Source of the DNA: Tagaea sp. CACIAM 22H2
GTDB taxonomy: Bacteria; Pseudomonadota; Alphaproteobacteria; CACIAM-22H2
Reading direction: 5' to 3'
Assembly: GCA_014444615.1 (NCBI GenBank)
Contig: PVXE01000023.1
Location: 1-60,504 of the forward strand
Length of the DNA: 60,504 bases
Shown: piece by piece, positions 53,126 to 60,473 of the stretch
Layout: every line of letters starts with the position of its first letter
Position numbering within the stretch: position 1 is the first letter of the stretch
Program-made: the position numbers and the translations under genes
The notes under the pieces: model-generated
Database searches by the model: none
What the model saw: only the letters and a program-made list of their open reading frames with translations
Told to the model about the DNA's origin: nothing

Positions 53126-53364
53126 AGATCAACCTCACGCAAGGGTGTGTGGTCGCGTTCAAATTCGACGCCGCCAGGAAACGATAGCAGCAGGTCTGCG
53201 AACGAGGGACGACTCTTCGGATAGAGGCGCCGGGCGTCCTCGACAGGGACGACCACGGCCGCTGGACGCCCATGTCGAGTGATAGTTGTAGGCTTCCCGT
53301 GTTCCGCTGCGTCGATCAAAGCCGAAAATTTCGCCTTGGCGTCGCGAATCTGAATGGACTGCAC
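53122..53364 (-). CDS. Phd/YefM-family antitoxin
   Basis: The 80-residue protein begins MQSIQIRDAKAKFSALIDAA and continues GKPTTITRHGRPAAVVVP, the Phd/YefM DNA-binding fold. The C-terminal ~25 residues (PSFADLLLSFPGGVEFERDH) should wrap around the PIN toxin. As an antitoxin it binds VapC and represses the shared promoter. It is the first gene of the pair, with a clear promoter and an inverted repeat just upstream. Confidence 0.88.
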   Translation of the reverse strand: MQSIQIRDAKAKFSALIDAAEHGKPTTITRHGRPAAVVVPVEDARRLYPKSRPSFADLLLSFPGGVEFERDHTPLREVDL

Positions 53365-53379
53365 GGCACACCCCCAATG

Positions 53380-53423
53380 TGACTACATGAGGTCATAATA
53401 AGTCGCCGCTCGGAGGATTTCAA
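53380..53423 (-). promoter_or_regulatory. Promoter and probable operator of the toxin-antitoxin pair
   Basis: On the minus strand TTGAAA (53423-53418) and TATTAT (53400-53395) are 17 bases apart. Directly downstream, TGAC...GTCA (53380-53395) forms a short inverted repeat touching the -10 box, a likely site for antitoxin autoregulation. The start codon is at 53364. It lies back to back with the promoter of the carrier-protein operon. Confidence 0.6.
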
Positions 53424-53456
53424 GTGGGGGGTCCAAAAAGATCGAACGAACGCCCC

Positions 53457-53489
53457 TTGACGGCCAAGGTTGGTAAGATTATCTTACCA
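53457..53489 (+). promoter_or_regulatory. Promoter and palindromic operator of the hypermodification operon
   Basis: TTGACG (53457-53462) and TATCTT (53480-53485) are exactly 17 bases apart. A perfect palindrome, TGGTAAGA-TTA-TCTTACCA (53471-53489), covers the -10 box, so a dimeric repressor bound there would shut the promoter. The XRE protein encoded second in the operon is the natural candidate. A strong ribosome binding site (AAGGAGG) follows just before ATG 53513. Confidence 0.75.
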
Positions 53490-53512
53490 TGCGTCAGATC
53501 AAGGAGGCCGAT

Positions 53513-53818
53513 ATGGATCTTGCAACCCTGAAAGAGAAACTGATTACCGTCCTTACCCAGATTCAGACCGATAGTGGCCTAGAATGCCCGGCCTTGTCGG
53601 GCGCGATCAAGCCGGTCGACAGCATCCCGAAGTTCGACAGCAAGGTCTGGCCCGTCGCGACTACTATTCTCGCGACGGAGATCGGCGCGACCATCCCGAA
53701 TGACGTGAACATCTTCGTCGATGAGGCGACTAAGCTCCCGCGTTCGATCGACGAGACGGCTGCCTTCGTCTGCGAACTGCTCAAGAAGCAGAGCGAAAAG
53801 CAAGCGACCGCAGCATGA
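53513..53818 (+). CDS. Acyl-carrier-protein-like protein
   Basis: A 101-residue protein from ATG 53513, six bases after AAGGAGG. Residues ~35-90 have the ACP layout: PKFDSKVWPVATTILATEIG corresponds to the carrier DSL motif (Ser43 as the likely phosphopantetheine site), followed by IPNDVNIF as in the ACP helix II-III loop and a last helix at ~80-90. The Leu after Ser is Lys here, so it is not a housekeeping ACP. It starts an operon whose other members handle nucleotides, and an AcpS gene lies 4 kb downstream. It overlaps the XRE gene (ATGA). Similarity is by pattern only. Confidence 0.65.
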   Translation: MDLATLKEKLITVLTQIQTDSGLECPALSGAIKPVDSIPKFDSKVWPVATTILATEIGATIPNDVNIFVDEATKLPRSIDETAAFVCELLKKQSEKQATAA

Positions 53819-54180
53819 CCGAAGTTGATTCCGCCAAGCGCGCCCGGATTGCTGAGCGGCTAAAGGAAGCACGCAAGCTTGCTGGCCTGTCACAAGGCCA
53901 CGTCGCCAAGATTCTCGGCCTACATCGCCCGTCTGTCAGCGAGATAGAGGCCGGCAATCGCAGGGTGTCGGCCGACGAACTCGCGCAGCTCGCCGAAATT
54001 TATGACGTTAGCGTCGCTTGGCTCCTCGGCGAGACTCCCGAAACCCTGGATGCCCAGGACCCGCGGCTTGAGCTTGCCGCGCGCGAACTGTCCAAGCTCA
54101 AGCCCGATGATCTGGAACGCCTGCTCAAACTGCTGGCTGCCATGCGCAGCGATTCCACCCCGAACGGAGGCAGCCGTTGA
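53815..54180 (+). CDS. XRE-family transcriptional repressor
   Basis: A 121-residue protein with a lambda-repressor-type HTH at ~12-66: RLKEARKLAGLSQGHVAKIL, then GLHRPSVSEIEAGNRRVSAD. The C-terminal ~45 residues form a helix that probably dimerises (PRLELAARELSKLKPDDLERL). It overlaps both neighbours, the ACP-like gene by ATGA and the ImmA-like gene by TTGA. An XRE repressor encoded together with an ImmA/IrrE protease recalls ImmR/ImmA of ICEBs1, where the protease cuts the repressor. Its likely site is the palindrome at 53471-53489. Confidence 0.88.
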   Translation: MTEVDSAKRARIAERLKEARKLAGLSQGHVAKILGLHRPSVSEIEAGNRRVSADELAQLAEIYDVSVAWLLGETPETLDAQDPRLELAARELSKLKPDDLERLLKLLAAMRSDSTPNGGSR

Positions 54181-55064
54181 TGAAAGTGATGCGCACCACA
54201 AAGCCCAGCTTCAATCGGCGCGCGCTGGCAATCCAAGCGATGCAGACGGCTATCGCCACGCGGGCTAAGGCCAAGCTCGACCAAGCGGGCCCAATTTGCA
54301 TCTATGCATTGTGCGAAACGCTGGGCGTCCCGGTGCGCTTCAACAACATCAACATGGAAGGCATGTATCAGCGCGGCGTTCCCTCGCGCATCCACATCTC
54401 GGCACGCCGACCGTTGGCGCGGCGCGCCTACAATTGCGCGCATGAGCTGGGCCACCACGTCTTCGGCCATGGCTCGTCAATCGACGAGCTGCGGGAGGAC
54501 GCCAAGGCGCAGCCGTGGGAAGATCCGAAGGAGTTCCTGGCTGACACCTTCGCCGGCTTCACGCTTATGCCCGTCGTCGGTTTGCGTCGCGCCTTTTTGG
54601 TCCGAGACTGGGCGCCAGAAACCGCGACTCCGGAGCAGATGTTCACCATCGCCTGCGAGTTCGGCGTTGGCTATACGACGCTGCTGACGCATCTATCGTT
54701 CGGCGTGAACATGCTGTCACGCGGCCGCGCCGCCGCTTTGCAGCGCGTCACCCCCAAGGCGCTCCGTATGGAGCTCTTGGATGCCGTGACGCCCGAACCG
54801 TTGATTATTGCCGATCGCCACCGCGCAGTGCCTACTGTGGACGCTGAGGTCAAGACGCTTGTTCTTCTGCCTGCGGGCGCTAAGGCCGCAGGAACCGGAT
54901 TGGAATTCGTGCGCGACGTCGCGGCCGGGCGCCTTTTCCGGGCGGTGAAGCCTGGGATTATGCAGGCCAGTGTGGATGATTGGGCCACCTTTGTCCGTAT
55001 CGCGCCCGAGGCGTATGTCGGTCTCGCTCAATATCGCCATCTGGAGGAGGACCCGGATGAGTAA
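54177..55064 (+). CDS. ImmA/IrrE-family metallopeptidase
   Basis: A 295-residue protein from TTG 54177 or ATG 54180 (GGAGG upstream). The zinc protease motif CAHELGHHVFGHG (His89, Glu90, His93) and the following KEFLADTFAGFTLMP, with the third ligand region, are typical of ImmA/IrrE. The C-terminal ~120 residues (for example ALRMELLDAVTPEPLIIADR) form an extra domain that may sense a signal. The expected function is cleavage of the XRE repressor, turning on the operon upon DNA damage or phage entry. The TS-like gene overlaps it by 8 bases. Confidence 0.88.
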   Translation: MMKVMRTTKPSFNRRALAIQAMQTAIATRAKAKLDQAGPICIYALCETLGVPVRFNNINMEGMYQRGVPSRIHISARRPLARRAYNCAHELGHHVFGHGSSIDELREDAKAQPWEDPKEFLADTFAGFTLMPVVGLRRAFLVRDWAPETATPEQMFTIACEFGVGYTTLLTHLSFGVNMLSRGRAAALQRVTPKALRMELLDAVTPEPLIIADRHRAVPTVDAEVKTLVLLPAGAKAAGTGLEFVRDVAAGRLFRAVKPGIMQASVDDWATFVRIAPEAYVGLAQYRHLEEDPDE

Positions 55065-55899
55065 ATCCAAGATCATGGTTGCACCGTCGCCTCTCGTCAT
55101 CGACGACACCAACCTGTCGCGTGCTTGGGCGCGGTTGCTTCTTCAGGTTCTCGACGGCGTCGGCACGGAGGTGGCGCCCTTGATCCTGAGCGTCAACGGC
55201 TTCGGACAGAACAGCATCGCCGTCGAAGACCGGGCGACACGGCAGGCCCTCGACCGGCTGCTCAAAAAGAAGGGGCGACTCATCGTCGACGACGTCGCAT
55301 TCACGATTTTCCCCCAGCGCCTTTGGGAAATGTCACGCGGCGACAGGGCGCACCTATTTTCGTTGTATCGCGCGACTTTTCCGCGCTGGCAGGCCATGAA
55401 TCGCAAGGCCAATGGGCGCGGTCTGTACTTTGAGCGCCTAGTCATGTACGGGCGTGGCCCGTGTGACGGCAATCAGTTGGAGTGGATTTTGTCTCAATTC
55501 AATTCGAGGAGCGGCGTGCGTCGTTCCATGCTTCAGGCCACGACGTTCGATCCCGCTCGCGATCACGTTGCCAGCGCACAGCTCGGATTTCCCTGCTTGC
55601 AACAGGTCAGCTTCGAGCCGACGCCGGCCGGCCTGGTCACCAATGCCTTCTACGCAACCCAACAAATATTCGACAAAGCCTACGGCAATTACCTCGGCTT
55701 GGCCCAACTCGGCGCATTCATGGCGCAGCAAATGGATATGCCGCTCGTACGGCTGAACGTCATGGTCGGAATCGCAAAACTCGAGCGGATCACGAAAAGC
55801 GATGCGGACTTTGCGCCGCTGATCGCCGCGGCCCAAGCCCTGATCGCACCACCGGCGCGGCCGGCCATCGCTGCTGCGACCACAGGAGCAGCGCTTTGA
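55057..55899 (+). CDS. Divergent thymidylate-synthase-fold enzyme (putative nucleotide or base hydroxymethylase)
   Basis: The 280-residue protein begins at ATG 55057 after GGAGGAGG. Residues ~140-235 align with thymidylate synthase without large gaps: SRSGVRRSMLQATTFDP (double Arg155-156, which contacts phosphate), LGFPCLQQVSFEP with catalytic Cys180 in the PC motif, and IFDKAYGNYLGLAQLGAFMA, where Asn211 aligns with the pyrimidine-reading Asn177 of E. coli ThyA. The His after Cys and the QRS motif are lost, so it is not a normal dTMP synthase. Phage relatives make hydroxymethyl-dUMP or -dCMP. The N-terminal half is unrecognised. Confidence 0.75.
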   Translation: MSKSKIMVAPSPLVIDDTNLSRAWARLLLQVLDGVGTEVAPLILSVNGFGQNSIAVEDRATRQALDRLLKKKGRLIVDDVAFTIFPQRLWEMSRGDRAHLFSLYRATFPRWQAMNRKANGRGLYFERLVMYGRGPCDGNQLEWILSQFNSRSGVRRSMLQATTFDPARDHVASAQLGFPCLQQVSFEPTPAGLVTNAFYATQQIFDKAYGNYLGLAQLGAFMAQQMDMPLVRLNVMVGIAKLERITKSDADFAPLIAAAQALIAPPARPAIAAATTGAAL

Positions 55900-57053
55900 G
55901 TTCTAAGTCGTCGAAAGAAGCACTACCGAAACGTCCGCGTGGTCGTCCCCGAAAGTCACGCCCTGACGCCGTTGACGCGCCTCTGCCGATGGACCTGCCG
56001 GTCGCAATCCGCCCGAAGGAGCCATCCGCGGCGCCCGTGCCGATCATGCTACGCCATTTAGCGCCGGCGAAAGTGTCCGAGGTTTACGAAAGCTATTGGC
56101 GATTTGCGGCGGAGCGGCAGGCCGTCTTTTTCCGTCGCGCTCGCGGTGAGCATCGCCCTTGGACCGAGAATCCAGTGTTGGCGATTTATAAGTTCACCAA
56201 CGCCTACCGCGCATCCGACCGGGTCAGCCAGTATCTTATCCGGCATGTGATCTATCGTGACGATTTGCCGAATTCACCGCGCGAAGTGTTCTTCCGCATC
56301 CTGCTCTTTAAACTGTTCAACAAAATCGAGACTTGGGAGATGCTAGAGCACAGCTTCGGCCCCATCACCTTCGAGGATTATCGCTTCTCCGCGTACGATG
56401 CCGTACTGACGCGGGCAATGAAGGCGGGACGTCGCATCTATTCGGCCGCCTATATTATGCCGCCGGGCAGCCGCGCGTTCGGCCGATCAGCCAAGCATCA
56501 GAACCATCTGCTTTTGCTTGAAAGCATGATGGCGGACCGTCTAGCCGAACGATTGGCACAAATCCGTACCATGCAGGAGGGCTTCGAAAAACTGAGAGCC
56601 TATCCGACCATCGGCGATTTTCTCGCCTATCAGTTCATAACCGATATCAACTACAGCGAACTGACTGACTTCAGCGAAATGGACTTCGTTGTGCCGGGAC
56701 CCGGCGCGCGTGACGGTCTCCGCAAATGCTTCCTCGATCCAGGAGGGCTCAACGAGCCTGAGCTTATCCGACTCATGGCTGATCGGCAGGAGCAAGAGTT
56801 CGAGCGACTTGGCCTCGATTTTCAATCGCTTTGGGGCCGTCGCCTTCAACTCATAGACTGTCAAAATCTATTTTGCGAGGTCGACAAATATGCGCGCGTC
56901 GCGCATCCGCAGATCGCGGGGAAAACAGGCCGCGTCCGCATCAAGCAGAAATTTGAACCAATCGCCGAGCCCATCAAGCTCTTTTATCCACCCAAGTGGA
57001 AACTCAACGACAAGATCCGTATTGCCGCGCCACAGCGCGCCGTGGCGGGGTAA
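55896..57053 (+). CDS. AT-hook protein with 5-hmdU DNA kinase-like helical domain (putative DNA base hypermodification protein)
   Basis: The protein has 385 residues from TTG 55896 (AGGAG six bases upstream, TTGA overlap). Residues 11-22 contain an AT-hook, KRPRGRPRK, so it should bind DNA directly. Residues ~65-340 are helical and match in pattern the HMUDK_hel/ADDT-like proteins of phage hypermodified-thymine systems: YWRFAAERQAVFFRR, PWTENPVLAIYKFTNAYRAS, DRVSQYLIRHVIY, FKLFNKIETWEMLE and GRRIYSAAYIMP. In phages this domain lies with kinases and glycosylase-like modules that process 5-hydroxymethyluracil in DNA. No P-loop kinase is seen here. The family call is from memory of motifs. Confidence 0.72.
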   Translation: MSSKSSKEALPKRPRGRPRKSRPDAVDAPLPMDLPVAIRPKEPSAAPVPIMLRHLAPAKVSEVYESYWRFAAERQAVFFRRARGEHRPWTENPVLAIYKFTNAYRASDRVSQYLIRHVIYRDDLPNSPREVFFRILLFKLFNKIETWEMLEHSFGPITFEDYRFSAYDAVLTRAMKAGRRIYSAAYIMPPGSRAFGRSAKHQNHLLLLESMMADRLAERLAQIRTMQEGFEKLRAYPTIGDFLAYQFITDINYSELTDFSEMDFVVPGPGARDGLRKCFLDPGGLNEPELIRLMADRQEQEFERLGLDFQSLWGRRLQLIDCQNLFCEVDKYARVAHPQIAGKTGRVRIKQKFEPIAEPIKLFYPPKWKLNDKIRIAAPQRAVAG

Positions 57054-57070
57054 TGGCAAAGGAGACGCGA

Positions 57071-57961
57071 ATGGATTTCAACAGCTATCAAAAGGAGGCA
57101 TTACAGACCGACCGCGTTCCCGCGCGCGATGGCGATGATGATGCCTCGTCGCTGATCGTTCCAATGCTGGGTCTCGCGGGCGAAACCGGCCAACTCCTAA
57201 GCGAATACAAGAAGCACCTACGTGACGGCGAGGCGCATCGCCTTTTTAAGGAGCGCGTATCCGAAGAGTTGGGCGACCTCCTTTGGTACATTGCCAACGT
57301 CGCTAGCAAATTCGATCTCTCGCTGTCCGATGTCGCCGCTGCAAATCTATCCAAGGTGAAGCAGCGCTGGGCGAGCGAGCGCACCAAACCGCTCGCCTTT
57401 GACGCTGAGCTTCCCGAAGGCGAGCGTCTCCCCCGTCAGTTCGAAGTCGAACTTATCGACGTCACCGGCGAAGCGCGCCAGCAGGTGCGTATCTTGGTCG
57501 ATGGCAAGCCATTCGGCGCCGAACTTACCGATAATGCCTACGACCCTGACGGCTACCGCTTCCACGATGTTTTTCACTTCGCTTATGCGGCCGTCTTGGG
57601 ATGGTCGCCGATCACGCGTGCATTGCTAAGACGCAAGCGGAGGAGCCGTCCGCTTCTCGACGAGGTGGAAGATGGGGGACGCGCGGCTGTCATCGAAGAA
57701 GGCGTCGCTGCCCTCACATTCGATTATGCGCGCCGCCATCGCTTTCTCGAGGGCGTCGCCGCCCTCGACTTCCAGCTCCTCCGCACGGTCAAGGACATGA
57801 CATCGCATCTGGAGGTACGGCAATGCGCCACTGGGGAGTGGGAGCGGGCGATTTTACAGGGCTTTGACGTTTGGCGTGCTGTTCTCGCGGCGCGTGGCGG
57901 CCGCATCAGTGTCGATCTGGATGCTCGGCGCATCACGTTCTTGGGCTCGCCATCTCGTTAG
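57071..57961 (+). CDS. MazG-like nucleotide pyrophosphohydrolase with an extra C-terminal domain
   Basis: Starting at ATG 57071 (AAGGAG seven bases before; an earlier ATG 57053 overlaps the previous stop) the protein has 296 residues. Residues ~25-105 form a MazG helical bundle: GLAGETGQLLSEYKKHL and VSEELGDLLWYIANVASKF hold the Mg-binding acids, though the second Glu of the first motif is Gln. Residues ~115-290 are unrecognised and contain GYRFHDVFHFAYAAVLGW and SPITRALLRRKRRSR. MazG enzymes remove pyrophosphate from (d)NTPs, here perhaps from the unmodified or modified precursor. It ends 4 bases inside the convergent acpS gene. Confidence 0.8.
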   Translation: MDFNSYQKEALQTDRVPARDGDDDASSLIVPMLGLAGETGQLLSEYKKHLRDGEAHRLFKERVSEELGDLLWYIANVASKFDLSLSDVAAANLSKVKQRWASERTKPLAFDAELPEGERLPRQFEVELIDVTGEARQQVRILVDGKPFGAELTDNAYDPDGYRFHDVFHFAYAAVLGWSPITRALLRRKRRSRPLLDEVEDGGRAAVIEEGVAALTFDYARRHRFLEGVAALDFQLLRTVKDMTSHLEVRQCATGEWERAILQGFDVWRAVLAARGGRISVDLDARRITFLGSPSR

Positions 57962-58362
57962 GAAATATCGAATTGAGGGGCAGCACCCAGAGCGAGAACG
58001 CTCGCCATCGCCATGCCCCCGGCATGACTGATACTGAGCCGCCACGCCGTTACACCTAGCGCCGCGGCCGCCTTCGCAGCTCCACCAGTAAGGTGGACCT
58101 CGGGGGCAGCGCCAGGCGCGCGGTGAATAGTCACATCGGTAAATGCCACGCCCGCCCCGAATCCTGTACCGAGCGCCTTAAGCACCGCTTCCTTCGCGGC
58201 GAAGCGCCCGGCCAAGCGCTCTATCCTGTTAATCCCGTCACCGATTTCATCGAGTTCGGGCTGTACGAAGCTGCGTGGGAGCAGCGGATCGCGCGGGTCG
58301 TCGATCCATCGCTGCAATTCAGCGACATTCACCAGATCGACACCGTGGCCTATGATATTCAA
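57958..58362 (-). CDS. acpS: Holo-[acyl-carrier-protein] synthase (phosphopantetheinyl transferase)
   Basis: The 134-residue AcpS begins MNIIGHGVDLVNVAELQRW, with the Mg-binding Asp8. RFAAKEAVLKALGTG is the family signature with Glu and Lys, and AWRLSISHAGGMAMASVLAL is the last motif. It moves phosphopantetheine from CoA to the Ser of a carrier protein. It faces the MazG-like gene tail to tail with a 4-base overlap. In alphaproteobacteria housekeeping acpS usually lies near pdxJ and lepB, so this copy may serve the ACP-like protein of the island (53513-53818). Confidence 0.93.
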   Translation of the reverse strand: MNIIGHGVDLVNVAELQRWIDDPRDPLLPRSFVQPELDEIGDGINRIERLAGRFAAKEAVLKALGTGFGAGVAFTDVTIHRAPGAAPEVHLTGGAAKAAAALGVTAWRLSISHAGGMAMASVLALGAAPQFDIS

Positions 58363-58443
58363 TAGGGTCTATCTTTCTTCAGGGACATCGCACAAGTTGC
58401 AGAGTTTCTGTTGCAATAATAACAGGCAAGGAGAGAATAAGCG

Positions 58444-59196
58444 ATGATCATACCGTCGGGCGCATTCTGGAGCGGTGAAACGCTACGCGATCGCCTCCAG
58501 ACTTTGATCAACCCATTCGTGCCTGAACGCGTAGATTGCGCGGCTTATACTCTTGCGATCGGTCCGGAAATCTATGTTTCCCCGAACGATCAGGTCACAG
58601 ACCCATCTTCAGTCACTGTCCGCAAGCTCGCTGATGGAGAAGGATTTACGATGCCACCTGGCCAATTCGCGCTTTTGCTAACTGAAGAAACGGTCTCCGT
58701 CCCGGCGGATGGATTGGCCTTTATTTCGATCCGCGCCAAAACGAAGTTCCGGGGCTTAGTCAACGTCTCAGGATTCCACGTCGATCCCGGCTATCGGGGG
58801 CAGCTTACTTTCGCGGTCTTCAATGCCGGCCCTGTGCCAATTCACCTCAAGCGAGGTCAACCGATATTTCTGATTTGGTACGCCAACCTCGATCGCGAAA
58901 CGACTTTCAAGAAGGAAGGCGCTCTTCGAAAAGGCATAGATCCTGAACTGATCAATGCCGTGTCGGGAGAGCTTCAATCCTTTGCCAGCCTTTCAAAGAA
59001 AATTAAGGACGTCGATAAGACGCTTGGCGATCGTGTACACGCTATAGAGAAGGAGCAAACCTATAGTCGTGTCGTCGGCGCAATCATTCTGGCGATTGTG
59101 CTTGGACTGGGTGTGAGCTGGCTAAAAGACAGCCTCACATCGCACGCCGCACAGACTGCGCCATCAGTCTCCGCGCCATCGACATCTAGAAAATAA
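58444..59196 (+). CDS. Membrane-anchored dCTP deaminase/dUTPase-fold protein
   Basis: A 250-residue protein from ATG 58444 (AAGGAGAG upstream). Residues ~5-150 have the trimeric dCTP deaminase/dUTPase fold: ERVDCAAYTLAIG, SIRAKTKFRGLVNVSGFHVD, then PGYRGQLTFAVFNAGPVPIH. The Glu used for deamination in this region is not found (QLTFAV), so activity is doubtful. Residues ~180-205 are a charged helix and ~207-227 a membrane span (YSRVVGAIILAIVLGLGVSW). This fold fused to a membrane helix is unusual. It may bind pyrimidine nucleotides as a sensor or work beside the hypermodification operon. Confidence 0.72.
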   Translation: MIIPSGAFWSGETLRDRLQTLINPFVPERVDCAAYTLAIGPEIYVSPNDQVTDPSSVTVRKLADGEGFTMPPGQFALLLTEETVSVPADGLAFISIRAKTKFRGLVNVSGFHVDPGYRGQLTFAVFNAGPVPIHLKRGQPIFLIWYANLDRETTFKKEGALRKGIDPELINAVSGELQSFASLSKKIKDVDKTLGDRVHAIEKEQTYSRVVGAIILAIVLGLGVSWLKDSLTSHAAQTAPSVSAPSTSRK

Positions 59197-59257
59197 ATGG
59201 GCTTTGCGTAGACGAACCATCAAACTACAAAGAACCAATATCAGCGGCAGAGATTGC

Positions 59258-60283
59258 ATGGATTTTCCGAAACGAACAAAACAACAGAAATCGGAGGCGC
59301 ATTCTTACGCCATACTCCTCTATAAGCTGCGCGCTCTCGGGATATTTCGAAACCTGACCGAGAACGATTACGGCATCGATTTTGAGCTGGAGCTAGTCAT
59401 AGATGATCAGGTCACTGCGCGCGTGGTCAAGATTCAGGTCAAGTCCGCTGAAAGCCTTAAACTGCGTGAAGACAAAACGCCTTCAGTCGGTGGGATCAAG
59501 CAAACGACATTAAATTATTGGTGCGAGCTCAGCTACCGTACGAACGTGATCGCATACGCTGTCGATCTTGCGAGTGAAAAGATTTACGTCAGCCGCCATC
59601 TTTTTTGGCAAGCTACTAGGGCGATTGACGGCAGCAATTCAAGCAAGTCGATTGAATTTATTGCTGCCGGTGATAACGGGGATACGACTGCGAAGGCCGT
59701 GACTCTATTGTGCGCGTTCGCGCCGAGTGCGGCCGATCATGTTTATGCCCACACACTGGCCTTACGCCGCTTGAAGGATTTCCTCGAGCTCCTTGGCGAT
59801 GCCCATCAATACGATGCCGGAACAGAGATTGACGGCTCGCATTTTCGGGACTTGCTGGAAGCTTGTCGTATCCTGCTCTGGCCTCAAGGCAATACAATAT
59901 GGACCAATGAGAAAGATAGGAGGTATTGGACAAGCTTCGACTATTGGGTGCAGAAGTCGGAGGCAGAGGGCTGGGACGGATTGTCGTGTTACGCGGCACG
60001 GCCGATTCTTTCGAAGCTCGTTCCAGCCCTGATTCGGACGCTCCGCACCTATAAAGAATCGGTGCTGGCGGGAAAGTATTACTGGGCACATCGAAATCCA
60101 CAGTTCCTCACTTTGGTATATGAAACAGTCCTTCCTGAGAGCGATGACAAAAACTCACTTATCGAATGGGGCAACCGATATGAGCAGAACAGCCGAACGC
60201 GCGCGCATTCTGCTAGTTACTTCGTTCAGATGGCCCGCGAACCGAAACCTAAGAAAGTCAGGAAACCTAGAAAAAAGCGATAG
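59258..60283 (+). CDS. DUF4365 nuclease-like protein
   Basis: A 341-residue protein from ATG 59258. The N-terminal ~150 residues match DUF4365, a PD-(D/E)xK-like fold: ENDYGIDFELELVIDD followed by VVKIQVKSAESLKL holds the Asp, Glu and Q-x-K of the presumed active site. The C-terminal ~190 residues are unrecognised and end in a basic tail (KPKKVRKPRKKR) likely to contact nucleic acid. DUF4365 proteins are often found in defence islands. An earlier TTG start at 59204 in the same frame is less likely. Codon use is distinctly less GC-rich than in the metal region. Confidence 0.78.
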   Translation: MDFPKRTKQQKSEAHSYAILLYKLRALGIFRNLTENDYGIDFELELVIDDQVTARVVKIQVKSAESLKLREDKTPSVGGIKQTTLNYWCELSYRTNVIAYAVDLASEKIYVSRHLFWQATRAIDGSNSSKSIEFIAAGDNGDTTAKAVTLLCAFAPSAADHVYAHTLALRRLKDFLELLGDAHQYDAGTEIDGSHFRDLLEACRILLWPQGNTIWTNEKDRRYWTSFDYWVQKSEAEGWDGLSCYAARPILSKLVPALIRTLRTYKESVLAGKYYWAHRNPQFLTLVYETVLPESDDKNSLIEWGNRYEQNSRTRAHSASYFVQMAREPKPKKVRKPRKKR

Positions 60284-60473
60284 TGCCCTGAGCCCTTAAA
60301 CTCGCGTGATTCAAATTAGTCTACCGACCCCAAATTCTTATCCCAGATGATTGAGAATATTGGAAGGACGTCAACGCCTGCTCTATGAGCGTTATCGCTC
60401 TATGTGAATCGAACAACTATTAGCCGCTGACCTGCCCGGGTTTTCTTGAGCCAGGCTGATTGAGATAATCAGT

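Noticed and set aside
55057..55899. Housekeeping thymidylate synthase
   Set aside because: The QRS motif and the His after Cys are lost and the N-terminal half is unlike ThyA, so it is a divergent family member and not ThyA.
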